NCBI RefSeq assembly: GCF_025821665.1
Contig: NZ_JACKSJ010000062.1
Span: 294,251-358,250 of the forward strand
DNA from: [Mycobacterium] manitobense
GTDB taxonomy: Bacteria > Actinomycetota > Actinomycetes > Mycobacteriales > Mycobacteriaceae
Direction of reading: 5' to 3'
Length of the DNA: 64,000 bases
Shown: positions 26,095-34,154 of the stretch, one piece after another
How the letters are laid out: every line of letters begins with the position of its first letter
Numbering within the stretch: position 1 is the first letter of the stretch
Made by a program: the position numbers and the translations under genes
Notes under the pieces: generated by a model
The model's database searches: none
Seen by the model: only the letters and a program-made list of their open reading frames with translations
Told to the model about the DNA's origin: nothing

Positions 26095-26748
26095 ATGTGG
26101 CGATCGACCATGGCGCACAGACGCTCCGAAGCCGTTGCGGGGTGGTTTCGGGGCAGTCCGGCGACGCGGATCGGCGGGCCGGTCGCCGCTGCACTGCTGG
26201 GTGTGTCGGGTCTCTTCGGCGGCCTGGATCACGTCCCGCTCGCCGAGCGGGTCGACGTCGTGAACCCGGGCAGCGAGGTGACCGTGCAGCCGTTCGCCCT
26301 GACATGGAAGCGGGCTGTCGCCGTCGACGAGATCGCCGGCGTCCTCCGGCCTCTCACCGCCGGGCACCACCTGATGGTCGTGTTGCTCGACGCGCGCAAC
26401 CTCAGTGGGCGATCGGTCCGCAGTCTTCTGCTGCTTCCACTTTCCCGGGCGGAGTCGTTCCGGGACCGCAACGTCGTCGTGCTCGACGACCGGTTGGCCC
26501 CGCGCACCGCGACGCTGTATGACGCCGACACCGACACCGTGGTCAACGTGCTCAGTCCCGGGTTGACCTACCGTCTGGCGATCGTGTGGGAGTTCGGCGG
26601 AGCGGTGCCGGACCGCTTGCCGCTCGGACTGGCCGAGTTGACCCTGCGCGGTGGGTCCGTCTCGCCGGACGTGCTCGAGTGGGAGGACCCCGACGAGGCC
26701 GCGACGGTGACGCTGCCGGTGGTCGACGGCACGACGGAACCGGCGTGA
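26095..26748 (+). CDS. Membrane-anchored protein, first gene of three-gene operon
   Basis: A 217-residue protein I do not recognise. An N-terminal hydrophobic segment (GGPVAAALLGVSGLFGG) is likely a membrane anchor or signal. The remaining 175 residues look beta-rich and extracellular (EVTVQPFALTWKRAV, HHLMVVLLDARNLSG, LSPGLTYRLAIVWEFGG, LGLAELTLRGGSV). The alternating strands and the R-L-A-I-V-W-E-F pattern recall Ig-like DUF4352-type domains. ATG 26095 has GGAAGG 10 bases before it; ATG 26110 is possible. Its stop overlaps the next gene's GTG. It is probably controlled by the divergent TetR. Confidence 0.7.
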   Translation: MWRSTMAHRRSEAVAGWFRGSPATRIGGPVAAALLGVSGLFGGLDHVPLAERVDVVNPGSEVTVQPFALTWKRAVAVDEIAGVLRPLTAGHHLMVVLLDARNLSGRSVRSLLLLPLSRAESFRDRNVVVLDDRLAPRTATLYDADTDTVVNVLSPGLTYRLAIVWEFGGAVPDRLPLGLAELTLRGGSVSPDVLEWEDPDEAATVTLPVVDGTTEPA

Positions 26749-27314
26749 GTCGCACGGCGCGAATCGGTGTCGGCGTCGCGGTCGTGGCGGCACTCGCACT
26801 CGGGCGCGCGATCGACACCGTGGTGCCTGCGGTCACCGACACCCGCCCGTTCGAGCATTCCGGCGGCGTCGGTGACCGGGTCCGGCTGGCATACGCCGAC
26901 ATCACGGTCGATGCCGTCCACATCGCCAGGCGGGTGGACAACGGTTCCCGCCGCCTGGGAAGTCCGGGCAGATGGTTGGTGGTGGATGCGACGGTGGTCG
27001 CCCGGGGGCGCCCGCTCGCCACCCCGGGCGTGTGGTTGCACGACGCCCGCGGCCGCACGTTCTCCGCCGACCCCCGGTCGGGTTACGCCTGGGTCCCCGC
27101 GCCGACAGGGGTGCGGTGGCGGGTGCGGATTCCGTTCGAGATCCCGGAGGACGCGCTGGCGGGAGCGATGCTCAGGTGGGCGCGAAACACCAAGGACGAC
27201 AGGCGCGACGACGTGGCGGAGGTCGACCTCGGCATCGACCGCGACGAAGCGGCAGAACTGTGGCACACCGACGAGACGATGGAGATCACAGAGCCCGGGA
27301 TCGTCGCGTCGTGA
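26745..27314 (+). CDS. Membrane-anchored protein, second gene of three-gene operon
   Basis: A 189-residue protein starting with GTG 26745, which overlaps the previous stop (GTGA). The N-terminus has a hydrophobic helix (IGVGVAVVAALALGRAI). The rest resembles a DUF4352-type Ig-like domain: VRLAYADITVDAVHIARRV, GRWLVVDATVVARGRPL, VWLHDARGRTFSADPRSGYAW, PAPTGVRWRVRIPFEIPEDAL. Those segments match the pattern of strand, small-residue turn and final F-x-I-P strand of that family. The C-terminus is acidic. Function unknown; the partner genes either side have the same architecture, which suggests a complex outside the membrane. Confidence 0.7.
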   Translation: MSRTARIGVGVAVVAALALGRAIDTVVPAVTDTRPFEHSGGVGDRVRLAYADITVDAVHIARRVDNGSRRLGSPGRWLVVDATVVARGRPLATPGVWLHDARGRTFSADPRSGYAWVPAPTGVRWRVRIPFEIPEDALAGAMLRWARNTKDDRRDDVAEVDLGIDRDEAAELWHTDETMEITEPGIVAS

Positions 27315-27916
27315 CCGATTGGCTCAGGAGGAACCGATGGGGCCTGCTCGCGCTGCCCGCCGCCGCGGTACTCGCCGTCGGTGCGAATACACAACGCGTA
27401 CAGAACTATTGGTGGGAGAACGACCTGCGCCGCGCGGCCGCGACCGGAGTGCCCGGTGAGTGGGTCACCTGGACCGACTCATTCGACGACTCCGCGGGCC
27501 GCGGAACCCGGACTCTCCGAGTCAAACTCACCGCCGTCGAACCGGCCGGCGATCCCGCGGACGCCGGCCTGCCGTCGGATCTCACCGCGTGGCAGGTCAC
27601 TCTGCACTTCGAGGCCGCGCCCGATCAGGTGCTGCACGGCTGCCTGCTGGCGCTGCGCGACGAGGACGGCAACCGCTACGAATACCGATCCACCGCCGAC
27701 TCCCTCGGTCAGGACGACTGGCCGTGCCTCCCCGGACAGCGTGTCGGACCGCGACCCGCGCTCACGCCGGGACGACCGCGGGCCGCCACACCCGGTGAGC
27801 ACAGACCACCGGGCTGGACCACCCGGCCGGTCGTGCTGGTGCCGCGCTCGGCGAGGATCACCGAGGTCCTGATGTGGTGGGAAGAGCCGGATCATCTTGT
27901 GGTGCGGGTGAACTGA
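27311..27916 (+). CDS. Membrane-anchored protein, third gene of three-gene operon
   Basis: A 201-residue protein whose GTG 27311 overlaps the preceding stop (GTGA). A short cytosolic RRNRWG and a hydrophobic helix (LLALPAAAVLAVGA) are followed by a beta-rich outer part with two cysteines (VLHGCLLALRDEDGNRYEY, DDWPCLPGQ) and a final VVLVPRSARITEVLMWW strand. The architecture repeats that of the two genes before it. Its 3' end overlaps the convergent membrane-protein gene by 59 bases. The role is unknown, and no enzyme motif is seen in any of the three. Confidence 0.7.
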   Translation: MTDWLRRNRWGLLALPAAAVLAVGANTQRVQNYWWENDLRRAAATGVPGEWVTWTDSFDDSAGRGTRTLRVKLTAVEPAGDPADAGLPSDLTAWQVTLHFEAAPDQVLHGCLLALRDEDGNRYEYRSTADSLGQDDWPCLPGQRVGPRPALTPGRPRAATPGEHRPPGWTTRPVVLVPRSARITEVLMWWEEPDHLVVRVN

Positions 27917-29141
27917 CCGCGCCGAGCACCCGGTCGACGGCCGCGGCGAGCAGCACGGCCATCAGGACCAACATCGCGGCGTTCTCGATCGCTCCTTCGA
28001 TCGGCGCCCACAGCACATAGGTGTCGCTGTCGACGGGCCCGACCACGATCCGCCAACCGGCACTGATGAGATACGGAGCGCGCATCGCGAGCATGGTCGC
28101 CAGGCCGAAGACCAGCATCGGCACCAGGCCGGCTCTTGCCATCATGCGCAGGCCGTGGAACAGCGCAGCGAACCGGGATGCGACGTCGTCGGTGAGCCCT
28201 CCGACGGCCTGCACGATCGGCGGCGGCACACGCTTGGCTCGCGAGAGCCACGGGTGTTCGAATTCCGGCGGTGGAGCCAGCTTATGACCCAGCACGACGG
28301 CACCGACTGCGAGCCAGGCGAGCGGCACGATCACCACCGCGTCGAACGAGTCGAGCACATCTCCCAGCCAGGTGGTGGTCGTCGTCAGCGGATGCCCCAG
28401 TGGTCCGAGACCCTCGACGACACGGTCGGACAATTCAGCCAGTTGCGCGACAGCCACCCGGTTGTGCAGCCACTCCTGCGCCGCGGCCTTCTCCCCCTCG
28501 ATGTAGCCCGCGACATTGGCCGACCAATACACCTCGACCAGTGCGCCCATGATCGCCAATCCCAGGAATCGCCTGCGCTTCTCGAAGCTGCCGAGCAGGA
28601 AGCGCAGTACCCAGGCGGCGACGACGAGACCGGCCACGAGCCACCAGTCGTTGAGGAAGACGCGGCTGAAGTCCGCTCCTGCGCCCGTCCGATAGAAATC
28701 GGTCTGGCCGAGTTCCTCCACGCCTGCCTGGTTCGTGAAGTACGCGACGTCCTGGCTGAGCAATCCGTACGCCACGTATACGGCGAAGAACGGCACCACC
28801 ATCGATGTTGCGACGTCGACCAATCGACGTTCGCGTCCCGTCGTGGCGTCGGCCGGCGCCGCACTCGCCAGTACCCGTTCGGAGTTCGGCAGGTCGTGGC
28901 GCAGCACGTGCAGCATGGCGATCATCGCGACGAGGAAGCCGAGTGGAGCGAAGACGACCAGGCCGTGTCCCAGCCAGTTGACCCGATCGCTGACCTCGAC
29001 CGCCGCCCAGAGCGCTGCACCGCGAAAGGCGACGCCCACCAGCGCAATCGAGACGAGCACCGGCCAGTTCCGGCCGAGCAACCGCATCGCGTCGACCATC
29101 ACGCTGACAGCGTCGCGCAGAAAACCCCCCGCAGTTCTCAC
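27858..29141 (-). CDS. Large multi-span membrane protein, unknown function
   Basis: A roughly 427-residue integral membrane protein with many hydrophobic spans (VLVSIALVGVAFRGAALWAAV, LVVFAPLGFLVAMIAML, WLVAGLVVAAWVLRFLLG, FDAVVIVPLAWLAVGAVVLG, LVPMLVFGLATMLAM, NAAMLVLMAVLLAAAVDRVLG). I do not recognise the family. The frame is open far upstream. GTG 29141, giving VRTAGGFLRDAVSVMVDAMRLLG, looks the most natural start; ATG 29204 would add an Arg/His-rich leader. The C-terminal codons overlap the end of the convergent three-gene operon by 59 bases. It may work with those exported proteins, but transcription is opposite. Confidence 0.7.
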   Translation of the reverse strand: MRTAGGFLRDAVSVMVDAMRLLGRNWPVLVSIALVGVAFRGAALWAAVEVSDRVNWLGHGLVVFAPLGFLVAMIAMLHVLRHDLPNSERVLASAAPADATTGRERRLVDVATSMVVPFFAVYVAYGLLSQDVAYFTNQAGVEELGQTDFYRTGAGADFSRVFLNDWWLVAGLVVAAWVLRFLLGSFEKRRRFLGLAIMGALVEVYWSANVAGYIEGEKAAAQEWLHNRVAVAQLAELSDRVVEGLGPLGHPLTTTTTWLGDVLDSFDAVVIVPLAWLAVGAVVLGHKLAPPPEFEHPWLSRAKRVPPPIVQAVGGLTDDVASRFAALFHGLRMMARAGLVPMLVFGLATMLAMRAPYLISAGWRIVVGPVDSDTYVLWAPIEGAIENAAMLVLMAVLLAAAVDRVLGAVSSPAPQDDPALPTTSGPR

Positions 29142-29328
29142 GATCTCATGGTACTGACTCAGGCGATGCCGGGCCTTGCCTCGGCGGTGATGGCGGCGCA
29201 TCATGATGAGCGCCGTCGATGAATCAGCGGTACGGGTTGAATCGGCGAAGGTCGGGGGATCGGCCGAATGCCTCGGGTATGTCGGTACCGCACCGGGTGA
29301 CGCTCCCCCGGTGTGGGACCGCCGCTCA

Positions 29329-31077
29329 TCACAGATCGACCACCACGGGCTCAACGGGTTGTGCGCAGCAGATGAGGACGTTGCCCTCGGCGGGCGGCTC
29401 CAGGGGTTCGGGGTCGTAGCTGACAGATCCCGAGAGCAGCGGCGTCTCGCAGTTGTGGCACACCCCCGTGCGACACGACCACCGGGTCGGGACGTCGCAG
29501 GCTTCGGCGAATTCGAGCAGGCTGGTACTCGGCGGACCCCACGGCGCCGAGATGCCGCTGCGGGCGAATTGGACAGCCGGGCCAGGCCCGCGCGGCCCCT
29601 CGGGCACATGGGGACGACGTGCGGCCGCCGCGACGATCCCGGGCGCGAGCGACACTGCGGCGCCGAATATCTCGGTCCGAACGCGGGCGGAACCGAGGCC
29701 TCTGGCGACGAGGTCGGCGCCCAACTCCGCCATGAAGCTCGCCGGCCCGCAGAGATACGCGTCGGCGTCGTTGGGCAGGTCGATCCGGCCGACGGCCTCG
29801 GATGAGAGGCGGCCCCGGACGTCGTAGTCGACGCCGGCCCGGTCGCCGGATGCCGGGCTGCTGAAGAACACCCGGGAGTGGCTGCCCGGCAACTGCTCGA
29901 GCAACGCGCGACTCTCCTGCGCGAACGGATGCTCAGATCCGTTGCGGGCTCCGTGCAGCCACCAGACAGGCCGCGCCGACTGCGCGTCCGCGAGCGCATG
30001 CAGCATGGAGAGCACCGGGGTGGCGCCCACTCCGGCTGACAGCAGGATGACCGGAGTGTCGCCCTCGGCGAGAACGAATGTTCCGCGGGGCGCGGCGACG
30101 TCGACCAGATCGCCGGTCGCGACGTGCGCGTGCAGGTGACCGCTCGCGACCCCGTGCGGCTCGCGCTTGACACTTATCCGGTACTCGCCGGAACCGGCTC
30201 GGTTCGACAGGGAATAGTTGCGGATCACGGAGCCGTCCGCGGTGGGCAGACGCAGCGTGATCGCCTGGCCGGGGAGCCATTCCGGTAATGGCGCACCATC
30301 GGGATCCGCGAGCGTGATGGAACGGACGAGGCGGCTCTCGTCGTGGACGGCGCGCACACTCAGCGGCCGGAAGCCGGCCCATGCCGGCGGCGGGCTGCCC
30401 GCTGCGGCCGTGAGGCCGACATTGCCCGCGGCGCCGCCCTGTTCGGCCAGGCTCTGCAGCGACGTCCGCCAACCCGGGCTCAGTGCTGGGATGCGCAGGG
30501 CGCGGTGCAGCTCGTCGCGCGGATGGCCCGGCAGGTACAGCAGTGCGTCGATCTCGGCGACCGTGACCTGCTCAGGGGCGGAGCCGACCTTCACGATCTC
30601 CTGGCCCGCCTCGACTTCGCCCTCGGTGATCACCCGGCAGTAGAAGCCGGGGCGACGGTGTGACACCAGGAGCGCGGCCATCCTCGGCTCGCCGATGCGC
30701 AGGCCGGCCCGGTAGCAGGTGACCCGTGGTTGGGTGACCTCGAAGACCGCATCGCCGATCGCGAAGCGGTCCCCGATGCACACCTCGTCGTCGGGTAGCC
30801 CGTCGACGGTGAGATTCTCACCGAGCATCCCAGGCACGAGGTCGTCTCGGCCGAACTCCTCGGCCCAGTGCCGGTACGCATCAAGTTGGTAGACCAGCAC
30901 GGCGCGGTTCTCGCCGCCGTGCCCACCGAGGTCCCCCTGGCCGTCCCCGTCGACGTTCAGCCGCCGGACCATGCGCGGACCGGTGACGGGGTGCTTCCAG
31001 GCGCCGGTGTACACGGTTCGGTCGTTCCAGGCGACATTCCTGGGCAGACCGACGTTCACCGACATCAACGTCGCCAT
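29329..31077 (-). CDS. MOSC domain-ferredoxin reductase-[2Fe-2S] fusion protein
   Basis: A 582-residue fusion. Residues 1 to about 165 are a MOSC domain (YiiM-like: NVDGDGQGDLGGHGGENRAVLVY, FTVT-like strand EVTQPRVTCYRAG with the conserved Cys), then a three-helix linker. A ferredoxin-reductase module follows: FAD-binding RNYSLSNR, nucleotide-binding LLSAGVGATPVLSML and YLCGPASFM. The C-terminus is a plant-type [2Fe-2S] domain (TRWSCRTGVCHNCETPL with a later Cys in LICCAQP). MOSC proteins handle molybdenum-cofactor-linked N-oxide or N-hydroxyl reduction, so this may be a self-contained electron chain for such reduction. ATG 31077 was chosen over a longer frame because MATLMSVNVGLPR is the normal MOSC start. 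Confidence 0.87.
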   Translation of the reverse strand: MATLMSVNVGLPRNVAWNDRTVYTGAWKHPVTGPRMVRRLNVDGDGQGDLGGHGGENRAVLVYQLDAYRHWAEEFGRDDLVPGMLGENLTVDGLPDDEVCIGDRFAIGDAVFEVTQPRVTCYRAGLRIGEPRMAALLVSHRRPGFYCRVITEGEVEAGQEIVKVGSAPEQVTVAEIDALLYLPGHPRDELHRALRIPALSPGWRTSLQSLAEQGGAAGNVGLTAAAGSPPPAWAGFRPLSVRAVHDESRLVRSITLADPDGAPLPEWLPGQAITLRLPTADGSVIRNYSLSNRAGSGEYRISVKREPHGVASGHLHAHVATGDLVDVAAPRGTFVLAEGDTPVILLSAGVGATPVLSMLHALADAQSARPVWWLHGARNGSEHPFAQESRALLEQLPGSHSRVFFSSPASGDRAGVDYDVRGRLSSEAVGRIDLPNDADAYLCGPASFMAELGADLVARGLGSARVRTEIFGAAVSLAPGIVAAAARRPHVPEGPRGPGPAVQFARSGISAPWGPPSTSLLEFAEACDVPTRWSCRTGVCHNCETPLLSGSVSYDPEPLEPPAEGNVLICCAQPVEPVVVDL

Positions 31078-31136
31078 ACCGACCACTCTCGACCATCGAC
31101 CGCTCCTCGTCAGGGCAACGCCGTTAACATCGGGCG

Positions 31137-31646
31137 GTGGGGCTGAAGTACATCGATCCGGGCCGCCCGGCGACACGGCCGATTCGTCTGATGGTTCGGT
31201 TCGGCCGGTCCCCCGCGGGGCAGCTGTTCGCCCGTCACGTCGCGGCGCGGACGGATGTCTGGCTGAGCCGGGCGTCGCGGGGACGGCTGAATTCGGGGAT
31301 GTTCAGCGTGCCGTCTGCGCCGCTGACGACGACGGGCGCCAGGACCGGGCTGCGACGGACGGTGCAGATCGCCTACTTCCACGACGGCGACGACGTCATC
31401 GCCATCGCCTCGAATTTCGGCGGCGAGCGCGACCCGGCCTGGTACCGGAATCTCGTCGCACACCCGCGCTGCACGCTCGGCGGGCAGCCCTTCACCGCCC
31501 GTGAGGTGACCGATGCGGCAGAGTACGACCGCCTCTTCGCCGTGGCCGAGCGGTACTACGGCGGATACGCCGACTACCGGGCCAGGACCGCGCTGATCGG
31601 TCGACGGATTCCGATCCTCAGATTGACGTCCGCGGAGAACGGCTGA
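31137..31646 (+). CDS. Deazaflavin (F420)-dependent nitroreductase-family protein
   Basis: A 169-residue protein of the mycobacterial Ddn/FDOR-B split-barrel family, which uses reduced coenzyme F420 to reduce quinones or nitro compounds. It shows PLTTTGARTGLRRTVQIAYFHDGDDVIAIASNFGGERDPAWYRNLVAHPRCTLGG-type family order: TTGARTG, the strand with a GDD turn, SNFGG, PAWYRNL and a C-terminal helix (YDRLFAVAERYYGG). It starts with GTG 31137, 60 bases from the divergent MOSC-reductase gene. Quinone reduction in the membrane or detoxification is the usual role. The specific substrate is unknown. Confidence 0.85.
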   Translation: MGLKYIDPGRPATRPIRLMVRFGRSPAGQLFARHVAARTDVWLSRASRGRLNSGMFSVPSAPLTTTGARTGLRRTVQIAYFHDGDDVIAIASNFGGERDPAWYRNLVAHPRCTLGGQPFTAREVTDAAEYDRLFAVAERYYGGYADYRARTALIGRRIPILRLTSAENG

Positions 31647-31658
31647 CAGGCAACGTGT

Positions 31659-32657
31659 TCATGAGGCGAGCGCACCTGCCTGCCGACGGGTGATGCGGCC
31701 GGTTCGGTGCAACCAGCGGATCGTATCGGCGTAACTGCTTCTCACGTCTCGAAGCGCGGGGCCAGGCGACCCGGTGCCCGGAGCGGAGGTGGCCGGCCAT
31801 GCCGTTGCGAGTTCCATCGTCTCCGCCGACAGCGGCAGGTGCAGAGGCACCCGGTCGGCGGCGCGCCCGAGTGCCCGCAGGAAGGCGCCGTTGAGGCGCA
31901 TTCGCCGGACGCGGCGTCCGGTGAGGTCGTCGAAGAGTGCGATGAGTTCGCACCAGCGCAGGAAGTGGCCGTTGACGACGCGGCGTCCGGGGCGGCCATC
32001 GAAGGCGGAGGCGCTGATGAGTGCGGCCAGGTCCCGGACGTCGATGACCTCGTATCCCGAAGTGGTGTCGGGCACGAGTTGGGACACGAACCCCCGGACC
32101 GCGCGGTTGCCCTCGGACAGGCCCGGGTCGTCCGGACCGATGACGCCGGGCGGATACAGGGTGGTGACGGGCGCGCCGTCATCCTGCAGCGCCCGCACGT
32201 AGCTGTCACCCGCGGCCTTCGACCGGGCATAGGCGCCGCGCGCCACTGCGGGTCCGGATCGCGCGTCGATCGGCGCTCCCGGCGTGAACAACGCTGTCTG
32301 ACTGGACAAATACACAATCGCGTCAATACCCCGGTGCACCGCTCCCCCGATCACCAGTTCGGTCGAGCGCACGTTCACGGTGTGCATCTCGCGGCCCCGG
32401 TGGGTTCGCGGGGACACGTCCGTCGCGACGACGGCCGCACAGTGCACGACGGCCTCGACGCCGCTCAGCGCCGTGTCCACCGCGGCCGGATCCGTCGCAT
32501 CGCCGATGATCACATCACCCGGACATCCTGTGCCGTAGACGCGTTCGGCCTTCGCACGGTCACGGACAAGCAGTCGCACATCGTGTCCATCCGCGCGCAG
32601 CGCGCGCACGGTGTGCGACCCGACGAAGCCGGTGCCGCCGGTGACCAGGCAGAGCAT
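31659..32657 (-). CDS. NAD-dependent epimerase/dehydratase (extended SDR)
   Basis: A 332-residue extended SDR. The Rossmann motif TGGTGFVGSHTV is at residues 6-17, followed by the DATDP loop, VVHCAAVV, the catalytic-region Ser (VYLSSQTALF) and YARSKAAGD with the Tyr/Lys pair. The frame is open upstream, but ATG 32657 gives MLCLVTGGTGFVG, the canonical start. Family members act on sugar nucleotides, flavonoids or 3-beta-hydroxysteroids. It lies divergent from a P450 gene, so hydroxysteroid or hydroxy-lipid oxidation is plausible. It converges with the F420-type reductase. Confidence 0.83.
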   Translation of the reverse strand: MLCLVTGGTGFVGSHTVRALRADGHDVRLLVRDRAKAERVYGTGCPGDVIIGDATDPAAVDTALSGVEAVVHCAAVVATDVSPRTHRGREMHTVNVRSTELVIGGAVHRGIDAIVYLSSQTALFTPGAPIDARSGPAVARGAYARSKAAGDSYVRALQDDGAPVTTLYPPGVIGPDDPGLSEGNRAVRGFVSQLVPDTTSGYEVIDVRDLAALISASAFDGRPGRRVVNGHFLRWCELIALFDDLTGRRVRRMRLNGAFLRALGRAADRVPLHLPLSAETMELATAWPATSAPGTGSPGPALRDVRSSYADTIRWLHRTGRITRRQAGALAS

Positions 32658-32900
32658 CAGCCGCGCCGGTAGGTGTCGTCGAGGCGATTCGGGAAGCCCG
32701 CGGCACACTGGAGCACACGGGTCGCCGTCACACCGACCATGATGACACTTCGCTTCGAAGCGGAATCGCGATCGCCGAATGTGCTTGTCCGTCAATTGAT
32801 TGGCTCACGTAGGCTGCCGATGCGAATCGATGCGATGGCGCCGCGGGGGCAGCGCGGTCGTCCGGTCGCCGCTCGATCCGGTCTACGGGAGGGAACCTCG

Positions 32901-34106
32901 ATGGCTCAGCCGGACGTCATCTTCGATCCGTTCTCGGCCGAGTACTTCGCCGATCCGCACAGCGTCTACCGGCGGCTGCGCGACGAGGCGCCGGTCTACT
33001 ACAGCGCCGAGCACGACTTCTACGCTCTCACCAGGCACAGCGACGTCGCGGCGGCGTACCGCGACTTCCGGACGTTCTCGTCGACGGGAGGCATCGACCT
33101 GGCGATGGTGAAATCCGGCGAGCCGCCGCCCAGTTCCATCCTCTTCATGGACCCACCCGAACACCGGCGGATGCGCGGCCTGCTCGCCAAGGCGTTCACA
33201 CCGAGCGCCGTACGACATCAGCGCTCGACGGTGACCGACCTGGTCCGAAAACATCTCGGCGCTGCGGATCCCCGCCGATTCGACGTGGTGCAGGACTTCG
33301 CGGCACTGTTCCCGGTCGAGGTGATCACCAGGATCACCGGTGTGCCCGAACAGTTCAGCCAACAGGTGCGGCACTGGATAGACGAGGCGCTGCACCACGA
33401 CCCGGGGCAGCTCGAGCGCACCGAGACGAGCATGGCCGGATTCGTGAACGTCGCGATGTTCTACTTCAACCTGGTGCAGCAGCGGCGTGCAGAACCGCAC
33501 CGGGACGACATGATCGGCACACTGATCGCCGCCGAGGTCGAGAGGGACAACGGCGAGCTGAGCAGTTTGGACGACCTGGAGATCGCCGGCTTCGCCACGC
33601 TGTTGGGCGGGGCAGGCGCGGAGACGGTGACCAAGCTGGTGGGCAACGCCGTCGCGGTGTTCGCCGATCATCCGGATCAGTGGCGCATGCTCGTCGAGGA
33701 CCGGAGCAGGATCGGATCGGCCGTGGAAGAGGTGCTCAGATACGAGGGGCCCGTGCAGCACAACATCCGTTGCACATTGCGGGACATCACCCTGCACGGG
33801 GTGACCATTCCGGCGGGCAAACCCGTGCTGCTCTGCGGCGCCTCGGCGAACCGCGATCCGAGGGCGTTCTCCGATCCCGACACCTTCGACATCGACCGCG
33901 ATCACTCCGAGGCTCAGCAACTCGGACTCGGATTCGGGGTGCACATCTGTCTGGGAGCCGCCCTCGCCCGGATGGAGACCGCGATCGCACTTGACCATCT
34001 GCTCGACTTCATGCCCCGCTACGACGTGCTCTGGGACGAGGCCAGACGGATCAGCTCACCGAACATGTCGGGATGGTCGCATCTGCCGGTCGCGGTACAC
34101 CGCTGA
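32901..34106 (+). CDS. Cytochrome P450
   Basis: A 401-residue bacterial class I P450. It has the oxygen-binding I-helix (GFATLLGGAGAETVTKLV), the K-helix ExxR (AVEEVLRYEGP), the PERF-like DPDTFDIDRD and the haem loop GFGVHICLGAALARME with its Cys ligand. Start ATG 32901 has GGGAGGGA upstream; the longer open frame from 32673 was rejected. Electrons would come from a ferredoxin and reductase encoded elsewhere (fprA is a candidate). Gene order P450-MMPL-WS/DGAT in one direction suggests oxidation of a lipid that is then acylated or exported. Substrate unknown. Confidence 0.93.
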   Translation: MAQPDVIFDPFSAEYFADPHSVYRRLRDEAPVYYSAEHDFYALTRHSDVAAAYRDFRTFSSTGGIDLAMVKSGEPPPSSILFMDPPEHRRMRGLLAKAFTPSAVRHQRSTVTDLVRKHLGAADPRRFDVVQDFAALFPVEVITRITGVPEQFSQQVRHWIDEALHHDPGQLERTETSMAGFVNVAMFYFNLVQQRRAEPHRDDMIGTLIAAEVERDNGELSSLDDLEIAGFATLLGGAGAETVTKLVGNAVAVFADHPDQWRMLVEDRSRIGSAVEEVLRYEGPVQHNIRCTLRDITLHGVTIPAGKPVLLCGASANRDPRAFSDPDTFDIDRDHSEAQQLGLGFGVHICLGAALARMETAIALDHLLDFMPRYDVLWDEARRISSPNMSGWSHLPVAVHR

Positions 34107-34154
34107 CCGCCCGCTGATGTTCATCGCACTCCGACCGCACGCGGAAAGGACTGG

